DNA of 64,000 nucleotides, taken from NCBI GenBank assembly GCA_024236415.1, contig JACKKN010000012.1, positions 96,934 to 160,933 on the forward strand, given 5' to 3'. The DNA is from Hyphomicrobiales bacterium. Its GTDB lineage: Bacteria; Pseudomonadota; Alphaproteobacteria; Rhodospirillales; JACKKN01. Position 1 is the first letter of the stretch. Each line of letters starts with the position of its first letter. The translations under genes were made by a program, and so were the position numbers. Of this stretch, positions 1 through 11,144 are shown one piece after another. The notes under the pieces are model-generated. The model ran no database searches, was not told where the DNA came from, and saw only the letters and a program-made list of their open reading frames with translations.

Positions 1-33
1 AGACGTGGGAGTTAAACAGCATTCAGGAAACGG

Positions 34-525
34 TTAGAACGGAATCTCGTCGTCCAGGTCACCACCGGGGGCACCGCCGCCGCCACCCCCGCCGCCCTGG
101 GAGCCGCCGCCGCCCTGCCACGAGGGATCGCCGCCGCCGTAGTCGCCGCCGCCACCACCGCCGCCGCCGCCGTCGCGGCCGTCCAGCATGGTCAGCTCAC
201 CGCGGTAGCGCTGCAACACCACCTCGGTGGTGTACCGCTCCTGGCCGTCCTGGCCGGTCCACTTGCGGGTCTGCAACTGGCCCTCGACGTAGATCTTGGA
301 GCCCTTGCGCAGGAACCGCTCGCACACCTCGGCCAGGCGGTCGTTGAACACCACCACCCGGTGCCACTCGGTGCGCTCGCGGCGCTCGCCGGACTGGCGG
401 TCCTTCCAGGTCTCCGACGTCGCCACCGACATGTTGACGATCTTGGTGCCGTCCTGGGCATAGCGGACTTCGGGGTCGCGCCCCAGGTTGCCGACCAGGA
501 TGACCTTGTTGACGCTGCCTGCCAT
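34..525 (-). CDS. ssb: single-stranded DNA-binding protein
   Basis: SSB coats single-stranded DNA in replication, repair and recombination and recruits partners through its C-terminal tail. The 163-residue product has an OB-fold core (about residues 5-110, beginning NKVILVGNLGRDPEVRYAQDG), then a long glycine-rich linker with runs of up to nine Gly, and ends in the classic acidic tip DLDDEIPF. The ATG at 525 is chosen because a GGGGGAG ribosome site lies just upstream and the OB fold begins five residues in; an upstream in-frame extension has no family similarity. It is divergent from the methyltransferase at 734. Length and tip are normal for a housekeeping bacterial SSB. Confidence 0.97.
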   Translation of the reverse strand: MAGSVNKVILVGNLGRDPEVRYAQDGTKIVNMSVATSETWKDRQSGERRERTEWHRVVVFNDRLAEVCERFLRKGSKIYVEGQLQTRKWTGQDGQERYTTEVVLQRYRGELTMLDGRDGGGGGGGGGDYGGGDPSWQGGGGSQGGGGGGGGAPGGDLDDEIPF

Positions 526-733
526 GGTGCTCCCCCAGCTTTTTCTTCGGGTTCCGGATTCGGGCCGCACTGTACACGCAAAGCCCGCGCCCGGGCTAGC
601 CCATCCTGCGCCCGGCGCGCGGCCGAACCGGCCCGGGAAATTGACGGGCGACGCGGGCCGAGCCTTGGGTTACCATGGTCGAAGCCGCCGGGGGACGGCG
701 CCATAACCGCGGGCAAGGGGGTAAGCAGGGCCG

Positions 734-1276
734 ATGCTGGTGTTCGACGTCACCGTGCTCGCCCTTGCCGTCGCCGGCTCGACCACGTCTCTCGCCTACA
801 CCGCCATCACCGGGATCTCGCCGGTGCCCAGCACGCGGCGGGCGCGGCGGCGGATCCTGGACTGCATCCCCCGCGACTACGACGGCACCATCTACGAGCT
901 GGGCGCCGGCTGGGGCCACCTGGCCCTGCCCCTGGCGCGCCGATTCCCGCGGGCCCGGGTGGTGGCCTACGAACTGTCGCCCTTCCCCTGGGCGGCCATG
1001 GTGCTGTGGCGCGCCCTGGCGCGGCGGCGCAACCTGACCATCCACCGGCGCAACTTCCTCAAGCACGACCTGACCGGCCGGCCGGCCGTCATCGTGTGCT
1101 ACCTGCACACCGAGGCCCTGGTCCGCCTGCGCCCGCAAATGGAACGCCAGTTGCCGGCCGGCAGCCTGGTGATCAGCAACGCCTTCGAGGTCCCCGGCTG
1201 GACGCCCGAGGCGGCCCACCGCCTGGACGACACCATGTGCCCCTACATCTACGTCTACCGGGTGCCGGAGGACTAG
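734..1276 (+). CDS. class I SAM-dependent methyltransferase, membrane-anchored
   Basis: A 180-residue protein with one hydrophobic N-terminal segment (residues 2-25) followed by a Rossmann-type methyltransferase core. The SAM-binding motif I is ELGAGWGH at residues 55-62, and an acidic residue follows the second strand (VVAYELSPF), as expected for ribose binding. A late ISNAF motif resembles motif post-II/IV. The substrate is unknown. An AAGGGGG ribosome site lies about 10 bases before the ATG. The membrane anchor suggests a lipid or envelope substrate, but that is inference. It stands alone, divergent from ssb and followed by a sulfotransferase. Confidence 0.75.
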   Translation: MLVFDVTVLALAVAGSTTSLAYTAITGISPVPSTRRARRRILDCIPRDYDGTIYELGAGWGHLALPLARRFPRARVVAYELSPFPWAAMVLWRALARRRNLTIHRRNFLKHDLTGRPAVIVCYLHTEALVRLRPQMERQLPAGSLVISNAFEVPGWTPEAAHRLDDTMCPYIYVYRVPED

Positions 1277-1368
1277 CCCGGGCCGCCAGGCCCCTGGATT
1301 GCCAACCGCGAATCCCTTAAGTTTTGCCGGAATCCCGGTTTCCCGTCGCCACGGCCCGAAGGGACAAG

Positions 1369-2112
1369 ATGCTGGACAAGTACACCTACGTCTTCGTCAT
1401 CACCTATGGCCGTTCCGGCTCCACCCTGCTGATGAAGCTGCTGAACGCCGTCGACGGCTTCGACCTCAAGGGCGAGAACCACAACAACCTCTTCCACCTG
1501 TTCCAGTCGATCCGCGCCATCGACCTGTCGCGCGACATCGTCGCCAACCAGGAGATCACCGAAGACCACCCCTGGTACGGAGCCGACCGGATCGACCGTG
1601 AAGCCTTTGCGCGCACCTGCCTGGACGCCTTCGTGGCCCAGGTCCTGCGCCCGTCGCCCGGATCGGCCACCCTGGGCTTCAAGGAGATCCGCCACCTGGA
1701 CATCCACATGGGCGACGACGACTTCGTCGCCTACATGGACTTCCTGCGCGACACCTTCCCCGGCGCGCGGATCATCTTCAACACCCGCGACGCCGCCCAG
1801 GTCCGCCGCTCGGCGTGGTTCGCCAAGCAGGACCCCGACGCGGTGACGGCCAGCATCCACGCCGCGGACCGGCGCTTCGCCGCCTATGCACAGGCCAACC
1901 CCTGCTGCTTCGTCATCGACTACCAGGACATGATCGACCGCAGCGGCCGGCTGGACGACCTGTTCGCCTTCCTCGGGTCGCCTGCGGCCGGCGGGCGGGC
2001 GGCCGAGGTCCTGGACAAGCCCTTGACCCACCTGCGCAAGCGGCCGGGGATCCGGCGACGGCTGCGCGACGCCAGGCGGGGCTTCATGCGGGGGATCCGG
2101 GGCGACGGCTGA
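1369..2112 (+). CDS. sulfotransferase family protein
   Basis: Predicted to transfer sulfate from PAPS to an unknown acceptor. The 247-residue product has the 5'-phosphosulfate loop TYGRSGSTLLMK near residues 12-23 and the 3'-phosphate motif IIFNTRD followed by RRS near residues 135-146. The ATG at 1369 places the PAPS loop close to the N terminus, as in this family; a TTG at 1324 would add 15 unsupported residues. The C-terminal end is arginine-rich. A second unrelated sulfotransferase lies at 10123. With the polysaccharide genes further on, a sulfated glycan is possible, but nothing links them directly. Confidence 0.8.
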   Translation: MLDKYTYVFVITYGRSGSTLLMKLLNAVDGFDLKGENHNNLFHLFQSIRAIDLSRDIVANQEITEDHPWYGADRIDREAFARTCLDAFVAQVLRPSPGSATLGFKEIRHLDIHMGDDDFVAYMDFLRDTFPGARIIFNTRDAAQVRRSAWFAKQDPDAVTASIHAADRRFAAYAQANPCCFVIDYQDMIDRSGRLDDLFAFLGSPAAGGRAAEVLDKPLTHLRKRPGIRRRLRDARRGFMRGIRGDG

Positions 2113-2222
2113 CCCCCCCCGCCCGATCAAGGACCGCGGGACTGGCCGCCCCGGCCCGGACGTGGCAGACTTTCCCCCTGCGGGCGACCAGACGAGCAAC
2201 CAGGCCGAGGATTCCCCATCCC

Positions 2223-2642
2223 ATGCAGGTTTCCAACACCGGCGGCTGCCATTGCGGCGCCGTGCGTTTCGAATACGACGGCGAACCGCTGTTCGGCGGC
2301 GTGTGCCACTGCCGCGACTGCCAGCGGTTCGGCGGCGCGCCCCTGGCCGCCGGCATCATCGTGCCGCGGGCGGCGTTCCGGCTGACCCGGGGCGCGACCA
2401 AGGTCTATGCGTCGTCCGAGCACGGCCGGCGGCACTTCTGCGCCGACTGCGGCTCGTCCCTGTTCTTCGAACCCCTGGACAAGCCGGCCGTCTGGGAGAT
2501 CTTCGTCGGCGTCCTGGACGACCCCATGGGCTTCACGCCCCGAACCCACATCTGGTGCCGCAGCGCCCTGCCCTGGCTGAAGATCGACGACGACGCGGTG
2601 CGCTTCGACGGGGCGCGGCCGGCGGACTTCAAGCTGGATTGA
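2223..2642 (+). CDS. GFA family zinc-binding protein
   Basis: A 139-residue member of the GFA (glutathione-dependent formaldehyde-activating enzyme/CENP-V) fold. All the expected zinc ligands are visible: CHC at residues 9-11, CHCRDC at 28-33 and CADC at 73-76. Most bacterial GFA proteins have no proven formaldehyde activity, so the role stays open. Length is typical for a single-domain GFA protein. Its stop codon is separated by one base from the start of the large TPR-CHAT gene, so the two may be co-transcribed. Confidence 0.85.
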   Translation: MQVSNTGGCHCGAVRFEYDGEPLFGGVCHCRDCQRFGGAPLAAGIIVPRAAFRLTRGATKVYASSEHGRRHFCADCGSSLFFEPLDKPAVWEIFVGVLDDPMGFTPRTHIWCRSALPWLKIDDDAVRFDGARPADFKLD

Positions 2643-2643
2643 C

Positions 2644-5600
2644 ATGACCACCCTCGCCCGCTGGCTGCTGATCGCCCTCCTGTGCCTGGCGCCCGTGGCC
2701 ACGGCGGCCCAGGACGCGCCCGCCGACCCGCGCGCCAGGATGGAGCAGGCCTACGCCCGGTACGAGGCCCTGCGCGACGCCAAGCCGGCCGAGGCCCTGC
2801 CGCACCTGGTCACCGCCGTCAACCTGGCCGACCAGGTCCACGGCTACGTCCACCCGACCACCCTGGCCTGGCGCGAGGCCCTGGTGAAGCTGTACGAGGA
2901 CCTGGACCGCCCGGCCAACGCCACCTTCGTCGCCAAGGCGACGGCGCAGCGGCTGGAGATGGACGCGGCGGCGAAGCAGTACGCGGCCCTGAAGGACACG
3001 GACCCGGCCAAGGCCCTGCACCACCTGGAAACGGTGGTCCTGCTCGCCGACCCGGTGCTGGGGGTCATCCACCAGGGGACCCTGAACGCGCGCCAGGCCC
3101 TGGCGGACCTGTACCGGAAGCTGGGCCGCGACGGGGACGCCGCGGCCGCCGACAAGGTGACCGCGCCGCGCACCGAGGTGGTGCGGGAATACCAGCAATT
3201 CTTCGACCTGCGCCAGGACAAGCCGGCCGAGGCCCTGCCGCACCTGCAGCGCGTGGCCGCCCTGGTCGACGGTGTGTTCGGGCACGAGCACCAGATGACC
3301 CTGCACGTGCGCCAGTCCCTGGCCGAGCTCTACCGCCGCCTGGGCCGCGACGGCGACGCGGCCGGGGTCGAGGAGGGGACCCGCGCGCGAACTGCCAGCC
3401 GCGACGCCTTCGGCCGCTACATGGCCCTGCGCGACGCCAAACCGGCCGAGGCCCTGCCGCACCTGCAATCCGTGGTCGACCTGGCCGACACCGTATACGG
3501 CCCAGTCAACCCGACCACGATCCAGCTGCGCAACACCCTGGCCGCCCTGCACCAGCGGCTGAAGCGTTACGACACCGCCGAGGAGGTGTACAAGGCCACC
3601 CTGGCGCGTGTCGACGGAACCGGCCCCCAGCCCCATCCCGAACTTGCCGACACCTGGGACCGGCTCGGCTTCCTGTACCGCGAGCAGGACCGCTACCCGG
3701 ACGCCATCGCCGCCTTCGAGCGCGCCCTGGCCCTGGCCGAGCAGGCCCTGGGACCAGACCATCCCGACGTGGCCTGGAAGCTGGAGTTCCTGGCCGGCTT
3801 CTACCAGAAGAACGGCGACTACCCCGCCGCCGAGAAACGGTTCAAGCGCGCCCTGGCGATCCTGGAAAAGGTCTCGGGGCCGGACAGCGTGGACCTGGCC
3901 AACCCGCTCAACAACCTGGCCGCCCTGTACCACGACCGCGGCCGCTTCGCCGAGGCCGAGCCCCTGTACCGCCGCGCCATCGCGCTGTACGAGAAGGAGC
4001 ACGGCCCCGACCATCCCGACGTGGCCGGCGGCCTCAACAACCTGGCGGCGACGCTCAACGCCCTGGGCCGGTACGACGAGGCCGAAACGCTGTACCTGCG
4101 GGCCCTGGACATCCGCGAGAAGGCCCTGGGGCCGGACCACCCGGACGTGGCCACGTCGCTGAACAGCCTGGCCGGCCTGTACTGGGAGCGCGGCGACTTC
4201 GAGGCCGCCGAAATCCGCTACAAGCGCGCCCTGGCAATCCTGGAGAAGGCCACCGGCCGCGACCCCATGGAAGTGGCCGGGGTGCTGAACAACCTGGCCC
4301 TGCTGATCAAGCAGCGCTGCCGCTTCGCCGAGGCCGAGCCCCTGTACCTGCGGGCCCTGGGGATCATGGAGAAGTACCTGGGCCCCGACCACCCGTCCCT
4401 GGCCGTCGCCCGCGCCAACCTGGCCACCCTGCACCAGGCCCTGGACCGCCGCGAGTCGGCGGAACGGCTGCTGCGCCAGAGCCTGGAGTCGCGGCGCAAG
4501 GTGCTGCGCCCGGACCACCCGGACATCGCCGTGTCGCTGCAGAACCTGGGCACCCTGCTGATGAACGAGGGCAAGCTGGGCGAGGCCGAGCAGGACCTGC
4601 GCCGGGCCCAGGAAATCTTCGCCGCCGCCTACGGCCCCGACCACCCGCGGGTCGCCGACGTGCTGAACAACCTGGCCGGCCTGCACGACCTGCAGGACCA
4701 GCATGACAGCGCCGAGAAGCTGTACAGGCAGAGTCTGGCCCTGCGCGAACGCCTGTTCGGCGACAACCACCCCCTGGTCGAGGTGGGGCTCGAGAACCTG
4801 GCGTCGCACTACGTCGACGCGGCCGACGTGAAGGACGCCCTGCCGGTGATCCGCCGCGCCACCGACGCGGCGCGGGCCCGCCTGCTGCGGGCCACGGCCC
4901 ACAAGACCACCGGCCACCGGTGCGAGCGCAACGACGCCTTCTATGGCCTGCGCCTGCACCTGCGCATCCTGGCCGAGGCCATCGGCGCCGGCCTGATGGA
5001 GGGCCCGGTGGGCCGCGCCGAGGGGTTCCAGGTGGCGCAGCTCATCGCCGGCGGCAGCGCCGCCCAGGCGGTGGCGCGCATGGCCGCCCGCTTCGCCGCC
5101 GGCGGCGACGCCCTGGCCGAGCTGGTGCGCAACCGCCAGAACGCCGGCGACGCCTGGCAGAAGACCGACCTGGCCCTGACCGAGGCCCTGGCCCAGCCGC
5201 CCGCCCAGCGCGACGCGGCGCGCGAGGACGACCTGCGCCGGGGCCTGTCGGCGCTGGACCGCGAGATCGCCTTCGCCGACCGCGAGCTGGCGGTCAAGTT
5301 CCCCGCCTACCGCGCCCTGGCCAACCCCGAGCCCCTGACCCTGGACCAGGCCCGGGCCCTGCTGGGCCCCGACGAGGCGCTGATGGTGGTGATCCCCGAC
5401 CAGGCCCGCACCTACGCCTTCATGGTGCGCCACGACCGCTCGCTGATGGCGGTCACCACCCTGGGGGCCGAGGACCTGGACGACGTCGTGCGCGAGATGC
5501 GCGACACCCTGGACCCCACCGGCGTCGTCACCGTGGACGACATCCGGCCGTTCGACGTGGAGACGGCCCACGAGCTGTACGACACCCTATTCGGCGCCTT

Positions 5601-6558
5601 CGCCGACATGCTGACCGGCGTGCGCCACCTGTTCGTGGTGCCCGACGGCGGTTTGCGCAGCCTGCCCCTGGGCGTGCTGGTCACCGACAAGCCGCAGGGC
5701 CCCGTCGACGATTTCGACGCCTACCGCCGGGTGCCGTGGCTGGCCCGGAAGTACGCCCTGACCGTGCTGCCGTCGGTGGCGTCGCTGCGGTCCCTGCGCC
5801 TGTTCGCCGGGCGGGCGCGGGCGTCGCGGCCGTTCACCGGCATCGGCGACCCGGCCTTCGGCGGCCGCCCCGGCGCCGCCCGCGGCCTGAAGGCGGCCAA
5901 GCTGTTCACCGCCCGCGGCCTGGCCGACACCCGCGCAGTGGCCGCCCTGCCGCGCCTGCCGGACACGGCCGACGAGCTGCGCGCCATCGCCCAGGCCCTG
6001 GGCGCCGGCGACCAGGCCCTGGTCCTGGGCACCCGGGCCACCGAGACCGCCATCAAGGCCATGGACCTGTCGGACAGCCGGGTGGTCGCCTTCGCCACCC
6101 ACGGCCTCATGGCCGGGGACTTCGAGGACCTGGGCGAGCCGGCCCTGGCCCTGACCCCGCCCGACCGGGCCAGCGCCGAGGACGACGGCCTGCTGACCGC
6201 CGGCGAGGCGGCGCGCCTGAAGCTGAACGCCGACTGGGTGGTGCTGTCGGCCTGCAACACGGCGGCCGACGACGGCACCCCGGGGGCCGACGGCCTGTCG
6301 GGCCTGGCCCGGGCCTTCTTCCACGCCGGGGCCCGGGCCCTGCTGGTGTCCCACTGGCCGGTCAACTCCGAGGCCGCCAGCCGGCTGACCAGCCGCGCCT
6401 TCGCCATCGCCGCCGCCGAGCCGGGCATCGGCCGGTCCGAGGCCTTCACCCGCTCCATGCTCGAACTGATGGACGACGACAAGAAGCCCTACTTCGCCCA
6501 TCCCATGTTCTGGGCCCCGTTCTCGGTGATCGGCGAGGGCGGCACCTACCGGCCGTGA
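2644..6558 (+). CDS. secreted TPR-CHAT domain protease
   Basis: A 1304-residue protein with a signal peptide (hydrophobic residues 7-22, Ala-rich cleavage site) and three parts. Residues about 25-320 hold degenerate repeats sharing ALRDAKPAEALPHL. Residues about 320-720 are kinesin-light-chain-type TPRs with recurring GPDHPDVA..LNNLA. The C-terminal part, from about 900, is a CHAT caspase-like domain. The predicted catalytic dyad is intact: His1153 in AFATHGLM and Cys1204 in LSACNTA, followed by the usual GL.RAFFHAGAR and SHWPVN blocks. The signal peptide implies the peptidase works outside the cytoplasm. The substrate is unknown. It follows the GFA gene by one base and precedes an unknown exported protein. 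Confidence 0.88.
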   Translation: MTTLARWLLIALLCLAPVATAAQDAPADPRARMEQAYARYEALRDAKPAEALPHLVTAVNLADQVHGYVHPTTLAWREALVKLYEDLDRPANATFVAKATAQRLEMDAAAKQYAALKDTDPAKALHHLETVVLLADPVLGVIHQGTLNARQALADLYRKLGRDGDAAAADKVTAPRTEVVREYQQFFDLRQDKPAEALPHLQRVAALVDGVFGHEHQMTLHVRQSLAELYRRLGRDGDAAGVEEGTRARTASRDAFGRYMALRDAKPAEALPHLQSVVDLADTVYGPVNPTTIQLRNTLAALHQRLKRYDTAEEVYKATLARVDGTGPQPHPELADTWDRLGFLYREQDRYPDAIAAFERALALAEQALGPDHPDVAWKLEFLAGFYQKNGDYPAAEKRFKRALAILEKVSGPDSVDLANPLNNLAALYHDRGRFAEAEPLYRRAIALYEKEHGPDHPDVAGGLNNLAATLNALGRYDEAETLYLRALDIREKALGPDHPDVATSLNSLAGLYWERGDFEAAEIRYKRALAILEKATGRDPMEVAGVLNNLALLIKQRCRFAEAEPLYLRALGIMEKYLGPDHPSLAVARANLATLHQALDRRESAERLLRQSLESRRKVLRPDHPDIAVSLQNLGTLLMNEGKLGEAEQDLRRAQEIFAAAYGPDHPRVADVLNNLAGLHDLQDQHDSAEKLYRQSLALRERLFGDNHPLVEVGLENLASHYVDAADVKDALPVIRRATDAARARLLRATAHKTTGHRCERNDAFYGLRLHLRILAEAIGAGLMEGPVGRAEGFQVAQLIAGGSAAQAVARMAARFAAGGDALAELVRNRQNAGDAWQKTDLALTEALAQPPAQRDAAREDDLRRGLSALDREIAFADRELAVKFPAYRALANPEPLTLDQARALLGPDEALMVVIPDQARTYAFMVRHDRSLMAVTTLGAEDLDDVVREMRDTLDPTGVVTVDDIRPFDVETAHELYDTLFGAFADMLTGVRHLFVVPDGGLRSLPLGVLVTDKPQGPVDDFDAYRRVPWLARKYALTVLPSVASLRSLRLFAGRARASRPFTGIGDPAFGGRPGAARGLKAAKLFTARGLADTRAVAALPRLPDTADELRAIAQALGAGDQALVLGTRATETAIKAMDLSDSRVVAFATHGLMAGDFEDLGEPALALTPPDRASAEDDGLLTAGEAARLKLNADWVVLSACNTAADDGTPGADGLSGLARAFFHAGARALLVSHWPVNSEAASRLTSRAFAIAAAEPGIGRSEAFTRSMLELMDDDKKPYFAHPMFWAPFSVIGEGGTYRP

Positions 6559-6622
6559 TCGCCCCCTCCCCTGGCGGCCCGTTTCGGCGTAGACTGGGGC
6601 CGAGAGGGAGGAAACCCGCGCC

Positions 6623-7426
6623 ATGCGAACGCTGGTGATCGTCTGCATCCTGGCCGCCCTGCTGCCCTGGCGCGCGGCGGCGGCCGAGAAGTACACCTGG
6701 GAGGACCTGCAGGTCCTGGCCGAGGAAGGCGCCTGGGCCGAGCTGCTGGACCATGCCCGCGACATCCGCCCGTCGCAGCGCAAGGGCGAATGGAAGACCT
6801 GGGTCGAGAACGGCGCCCTGGCCGCGGTCAAGGCCGCCGGCACCGAGGGCGACGCCGCCGCCACCTTCGCCCTGGCCGAGGACCTGCTGACCCGCTTCGC
6901 CGCCCTGAAATCCTCGTCCGGCTTCATGGCCGCGCGGGCCGAGGCCGGGCTCAAGAACTTCCGCCGCTGCTTCGCCGAGCGGCGCGCCTCGCTCGACGCC
7001 TGCCTGGACGGCCTGACCAGCTTCGCCGCCAGCCAGGCCGCCACCCCGGGCCTGGCCCTGAAGGCCGCCGCGGTGGCGCACCGCCACGTCAACGAGCCCT
7101 ATGTCATGCCGCTCTATCTGCTGGCCGCCCAGGACAAGGGCGACCCGTCGGCCTGCGCCGCACCGGGCCTGCGCCGGGCGACCCTGCGCAGCCTGGTCGA
7201 GTCCGAGCCCAAGGCCAGCGTGGTCGCGGCCCGGCGGGTGGCCTTCGAGCTGTGCTGGCCGGACCTGAAGGCGCCGGTCCTGGCCGCCTTCTCCGACTCG
7301 CCCCTGGGCAGCAGCTTCCAGGCCAACACCTGCGGCCCCCTGACAGACCGCGGTCTGCTGAACGGCCTGCGGGCGGACATCTGCAAGCACATGGCCGAGA
7401 AGGGCGAGCTGTTCCCGCCGTCCTGA
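6623..7426 (+). CDS. exported protein of unknown function
   Basis: I do not recognise a family. The 267-residue product has a signal peptide (MRTLVIVCILAALLPWRAAAA, cut near residue 21) and a mostly alpha-helical, alanine-rich body. Four cysteines are spread over residues about 115-255, which could form disulfides in the periplasm. GGGAGGA lies 11 bases before the ATG. It lies 64 bases after the TPR-CHAT gene on the same strand, so a functional pairing with that secreted peptidase (substrate, regulator or scaffold) is possible but unproven. Confidence 0.6.
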   Translation: MRTLVIVCILAALLPWRAAAAEKYTWEDLQVLAEEGAWAELLDHARDIRPSQRKGEWKTWVENGALAAVKAAGTEGDAAATFALAEDLLTRFAALKSSSGFMAARAEAGLKNFRRCFAERRASLDACLDGLTSFAASQAATPGLALKAAAVAHRHVNEPYVMPLYLLAAQDKGDPSACAAPGLRRATLRSLVESEPKASVVAARRVAFELCWPDLKAPVLAAFSDSPLGSSFQANTCGPLTDRGLLNGLRADICKHMAEKGELFPPS

Positions 7427-7467
7427 CCGTCCGCATCCATCCCACCTGGAACAAAGGAGACGCCACC

Positions 7468-8229
7468 ATGCTGGCATCGCAACTCTTGACCGCCCGGCGC
7501 CAGGGCCGCCAGGTCGACGCCGCCGATTTCACCCCGCCCGCCGACAGCGCCGCCGCCTACGCCGTGCAGGCCGAGGTGATCCGCCTGGCCGGCCTCGACC
7601 TGGCCGGCTGGAAGGCGGGCGCCACCAACCCCCCGACCCAGCAGCGCCTGGACCTGACCGAGCCCTTCCTGGGCCCGCTGTTCGCCGGCACGGTGCACCC
7701 GTCGGGCGGCGAGGTGCCGGTGGTGTTCGGCCACACCCCGGCCCTGGAGACCGAGTTCACCGCCGTGCTGGCCGGCGACCTGCCGCCGCGGGACGCGCCC
7801 TACACCCGCGACGACGTGCGGATCGCGTCGCTGCACCCCAGCTTCGAGGTGGTGGCGCCCCGCTTCTCGGGGGTCGAGCGCAACCGCGGCCTGATGTCCA
7901 TCGCCGACGCCGGCGGCAACGGCGGCATGGTCCTGGGCCCGGCCCTGGACCTTTCCGCCGGCGGCGACCCGTTCGAGGCCGAGGTGGTGCTGACCTTCGA
8001 CGGCGCCGAGGTCGCCCGCGGCAGCGGCCGCGTACTGATGTGGACCGACGTGACCGACGCCGTCCTGTGGCTGGCCAACCGCCCCCAGGTGGCACCGCGC
8101 GGCCTGCGCGCCGGCGACGTCATCATGACCGGCACCATGACCGGCCTGATCCCCTTCCAGCCGGGGGTCACGGCACGGGCCCAGTTCGGCACCATGGGCG
8201 CCGTGGAGGCGACGTTCGTGGCGGGGTGA
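7468..8229 (+). CDS. FAH-family 2-keto-4-pentenoate hydratase/decarboxylase-like protein
   Basis: A 253-residue enzyme of the fumarylacetoacetate hydrolase superfamily, hydratase branch, which acts on 2-oxo-pent-4-enoate-type intermediates of catechol meta-cleavage. Supporting motifs are the early GWKAG (as in MhpD/DmpE), LETEFTAVLAGDLP with the metal-binding acidic pair, and the C-terminal RAGDVIMTGTMTGLIPFQPG. AAAGGAGA precedes the ATG at a good distance. No other meta-cleavage genes are nearby, so the physiological substrate cannot be assigned. It converges on prfC, with a palindromic repeat between them. Confidence 0.8.
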   Translation: MLASQLLTARRQGRQVDAADFTPPADSAAAYAVQAEVIRLAGLDLAGWKAGATNPPTQQRLDLTEPFLGPLFAGTVHPSGGEVPVVFGHTPALETEFTAVLAGDLPPRDAPYTRDDVRIASLHPSFEVVAPRFSGVERNRGLMSIADAGGNGGMVLGPALDLSAGGDPFEAEVVLTFDGAEVARGSGRVLMWTDVTDAVLWLANRPQVAPRGLRAGDVIMTGTMTGLIPFQPGVTARAQFGTMGAVEATFVAG

Positions 8230-8303
8230 CGCCGGCCAAGGCCGTCACGCCGGGACCTGATCCGCGGCTGTCCGGTTGAGGCTCGTCGGCCGGCGGACGT
8301 CGC

Positions 8304-8398
8304 CTTCGTGGATGCCCGGATCAAGTCCGGGCATGACATAATTAATTGAAATATCTACATTTTCGTCATGGCCGGGCTTGACCCGGCCATCCACGAAG
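8304..8398. repeat. 95-bp palindromic intergenic element
   Basis: Two 34-base arms (8304-8337 and 8365-8398) form an imperfect inverted repeat beginning CTTCGTGGATG and ending CATCCACGAAG, with an AT-rich 27-base loop. The inner halves carry the CCGGGCTTGACCCGG-type core that I recognise as a dispersed palindrome common between genes in alphaproteobacteria. It sits between convergent genes and could fold in RNA to end transcription from both sides, though no T-tract follows. Confidence 0.7.
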
Positions 8399-8457
8399 CC
8401 AAAGCCGGGCAGCTACAGGTCAAGCCCAGGGGCGACCACGAATGAAGGCAGGCCCCC

Positions 8458-10050
<1,593 letters not shown>

Positions 10051-10122
10051 AGGGGTGCGCTCATGGCGGTCGGGGTTTGAGGGGAGATCGCGGGCGGAAG
10101 ATCGTGCCTGGGGCGGCCGATG

Positions 10123-11088
10123 TCAAGTGACCGGCAGGTAGTCCTCCACCTCCAGCAGGCGCCCGGCCCGGGCCAGGGGCGCCACCACCGCCATGTCCAG
10201 GCCGCCCGCCTGGCCGCCGGCGGCGCCGGGGAAGACGTCGCCGCCCACCATCAGCAGGTTTTTCTGTTGCAGCACCTGGCCGGCGATGCGGGCGCAGGCG
10301 GCGGCGTATTCGTCCACCGCCGCGCGGTCCCCGGCCAGGGCGGCGGCGCGGTCCTCGAACCGGGCTGCGACCCGGTCGTAGAGGACCCGGTCGACGGCCG
10401 TGGCCTCCTCCATGCGGGCCTGCGCGGCCGGGTCCGGACCGTCCAGCGCCTGGCGGTCCTTGACCGAGAAGTTGATGCGCTGGTGCAGGGGCAGGGTACG
10501 CCAGCCCAGGGACCGGGCCAGCAGGAAGGCGGTCTCGTCGAACCGTTCCAGCAGGCCCACCAGGGGGAAGCGCGCGGCCAAAACCTGCTCGGCCATGGCC
10601 AGCAGCTCGTCGTCGGGCAGGTCGGCGAAGAAGCCGTCCCCGTCGCGCCAGAACATGGGGTTGTCGGGAGCCGACGGCGCGCCGCCGCCGGCCAGGGCCG
10701 CCAGGTAGCGGGCGAAGGGGTTGTAGGACCGCGGCAGGGCGGCGGCGAACTCGGCCAGGGTCGTGTCCAGCCCCTCGGCGCCGCGGGCCCAGTAGTAGAG
10801 CGACCGGCAGGCGCGCAGGGGATCGCGCAGGGTGGTGAAGAAGCGGGCGCCGTCGCCGGCGAAATCCAGCACCCGCCGGTCCGGCGCCTCCATGATGACC
10901 CGGTCGGCGCCGCGGGCGCCTTCGGCCAGGACCGTCTCCAGGTGCTGCCACGGCAGGTGGGCGGCGTTCCACGCCCGCCGCAGCAGGAAGCGGACCGAGG
11001 AACTGCCGGTGCGCGGGATGCCGTAGTGGACCCAGGCCGGGCCCGCCGCCGCCTCCCGCGCCGGGAGCTTGTAGTGGACCCAGCGCAT
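10123..11088 (-). CDS. sulfotransferase-like protein
   Basis: A 321-residue protein with a PAPS-loop-like GIPRTGSSSVRFLLR near residues 24-37 and a downstream FFTTLRDPLRACRSLYYW segment matching the 3'-phosphate motif of bacterial sulfotransferases. It ends in VEDYLPVT. The start is set at the ATG at 11088 because the conserved loop follows within 25 residues; a longer frame upstream overlaps purC and is a shadow. It lies between purC and prfC on the same strand. The acceptor is unknown. Confidence 0.72.
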   Translation of the reverse strand: MRWVHYKLPAREAAAGPAWVHYGIPRTGSSSVRFLLRRAWNAAHLPWQHLETVLAEGARGADRVIMEAPDRRVLDFAGDGARFFTTLRDPLRACRSLYYWARGAEGLDTTLAEFAAALPRSYNPFARYLAALAGGGAPSAPDNPMFWRDGDGFFADLPDDELLAMAEQVLAARFPLVGLLERFDETAFLLARSLGWRTLPLHQRINFSVKDRQALDGPDPAAQARMEEATAVDRVLYDRVAARFEDRAAALAGDRAAVDEYAAACARIAGQVLQQKNLLMVGGDVFPGAAGGQAGGLDMAVVAPLARAGRLLEVEDYLPVT

Positions 11089-11144
11089 GGTGCGCCGACT
11101 ATAGGGGATTCGCGCCGGCTTGTACCGGCCGGCGCGCGCCCCGG

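Noticed and set aside
3900..4600. Regular DNA repeats suggesting a CRISPR or tandem array
   Set aside because: They encode in-frame TPR units of about 42 residues with diverged sequence; there are no spacers.
2629..5571. 980-residue open frame antisense to the TPR-CHAT gene
   Set aside because: Val/Gln/Gly-rich translation with no family similarity; a shadow of GC-rich codon bias in the real gene.
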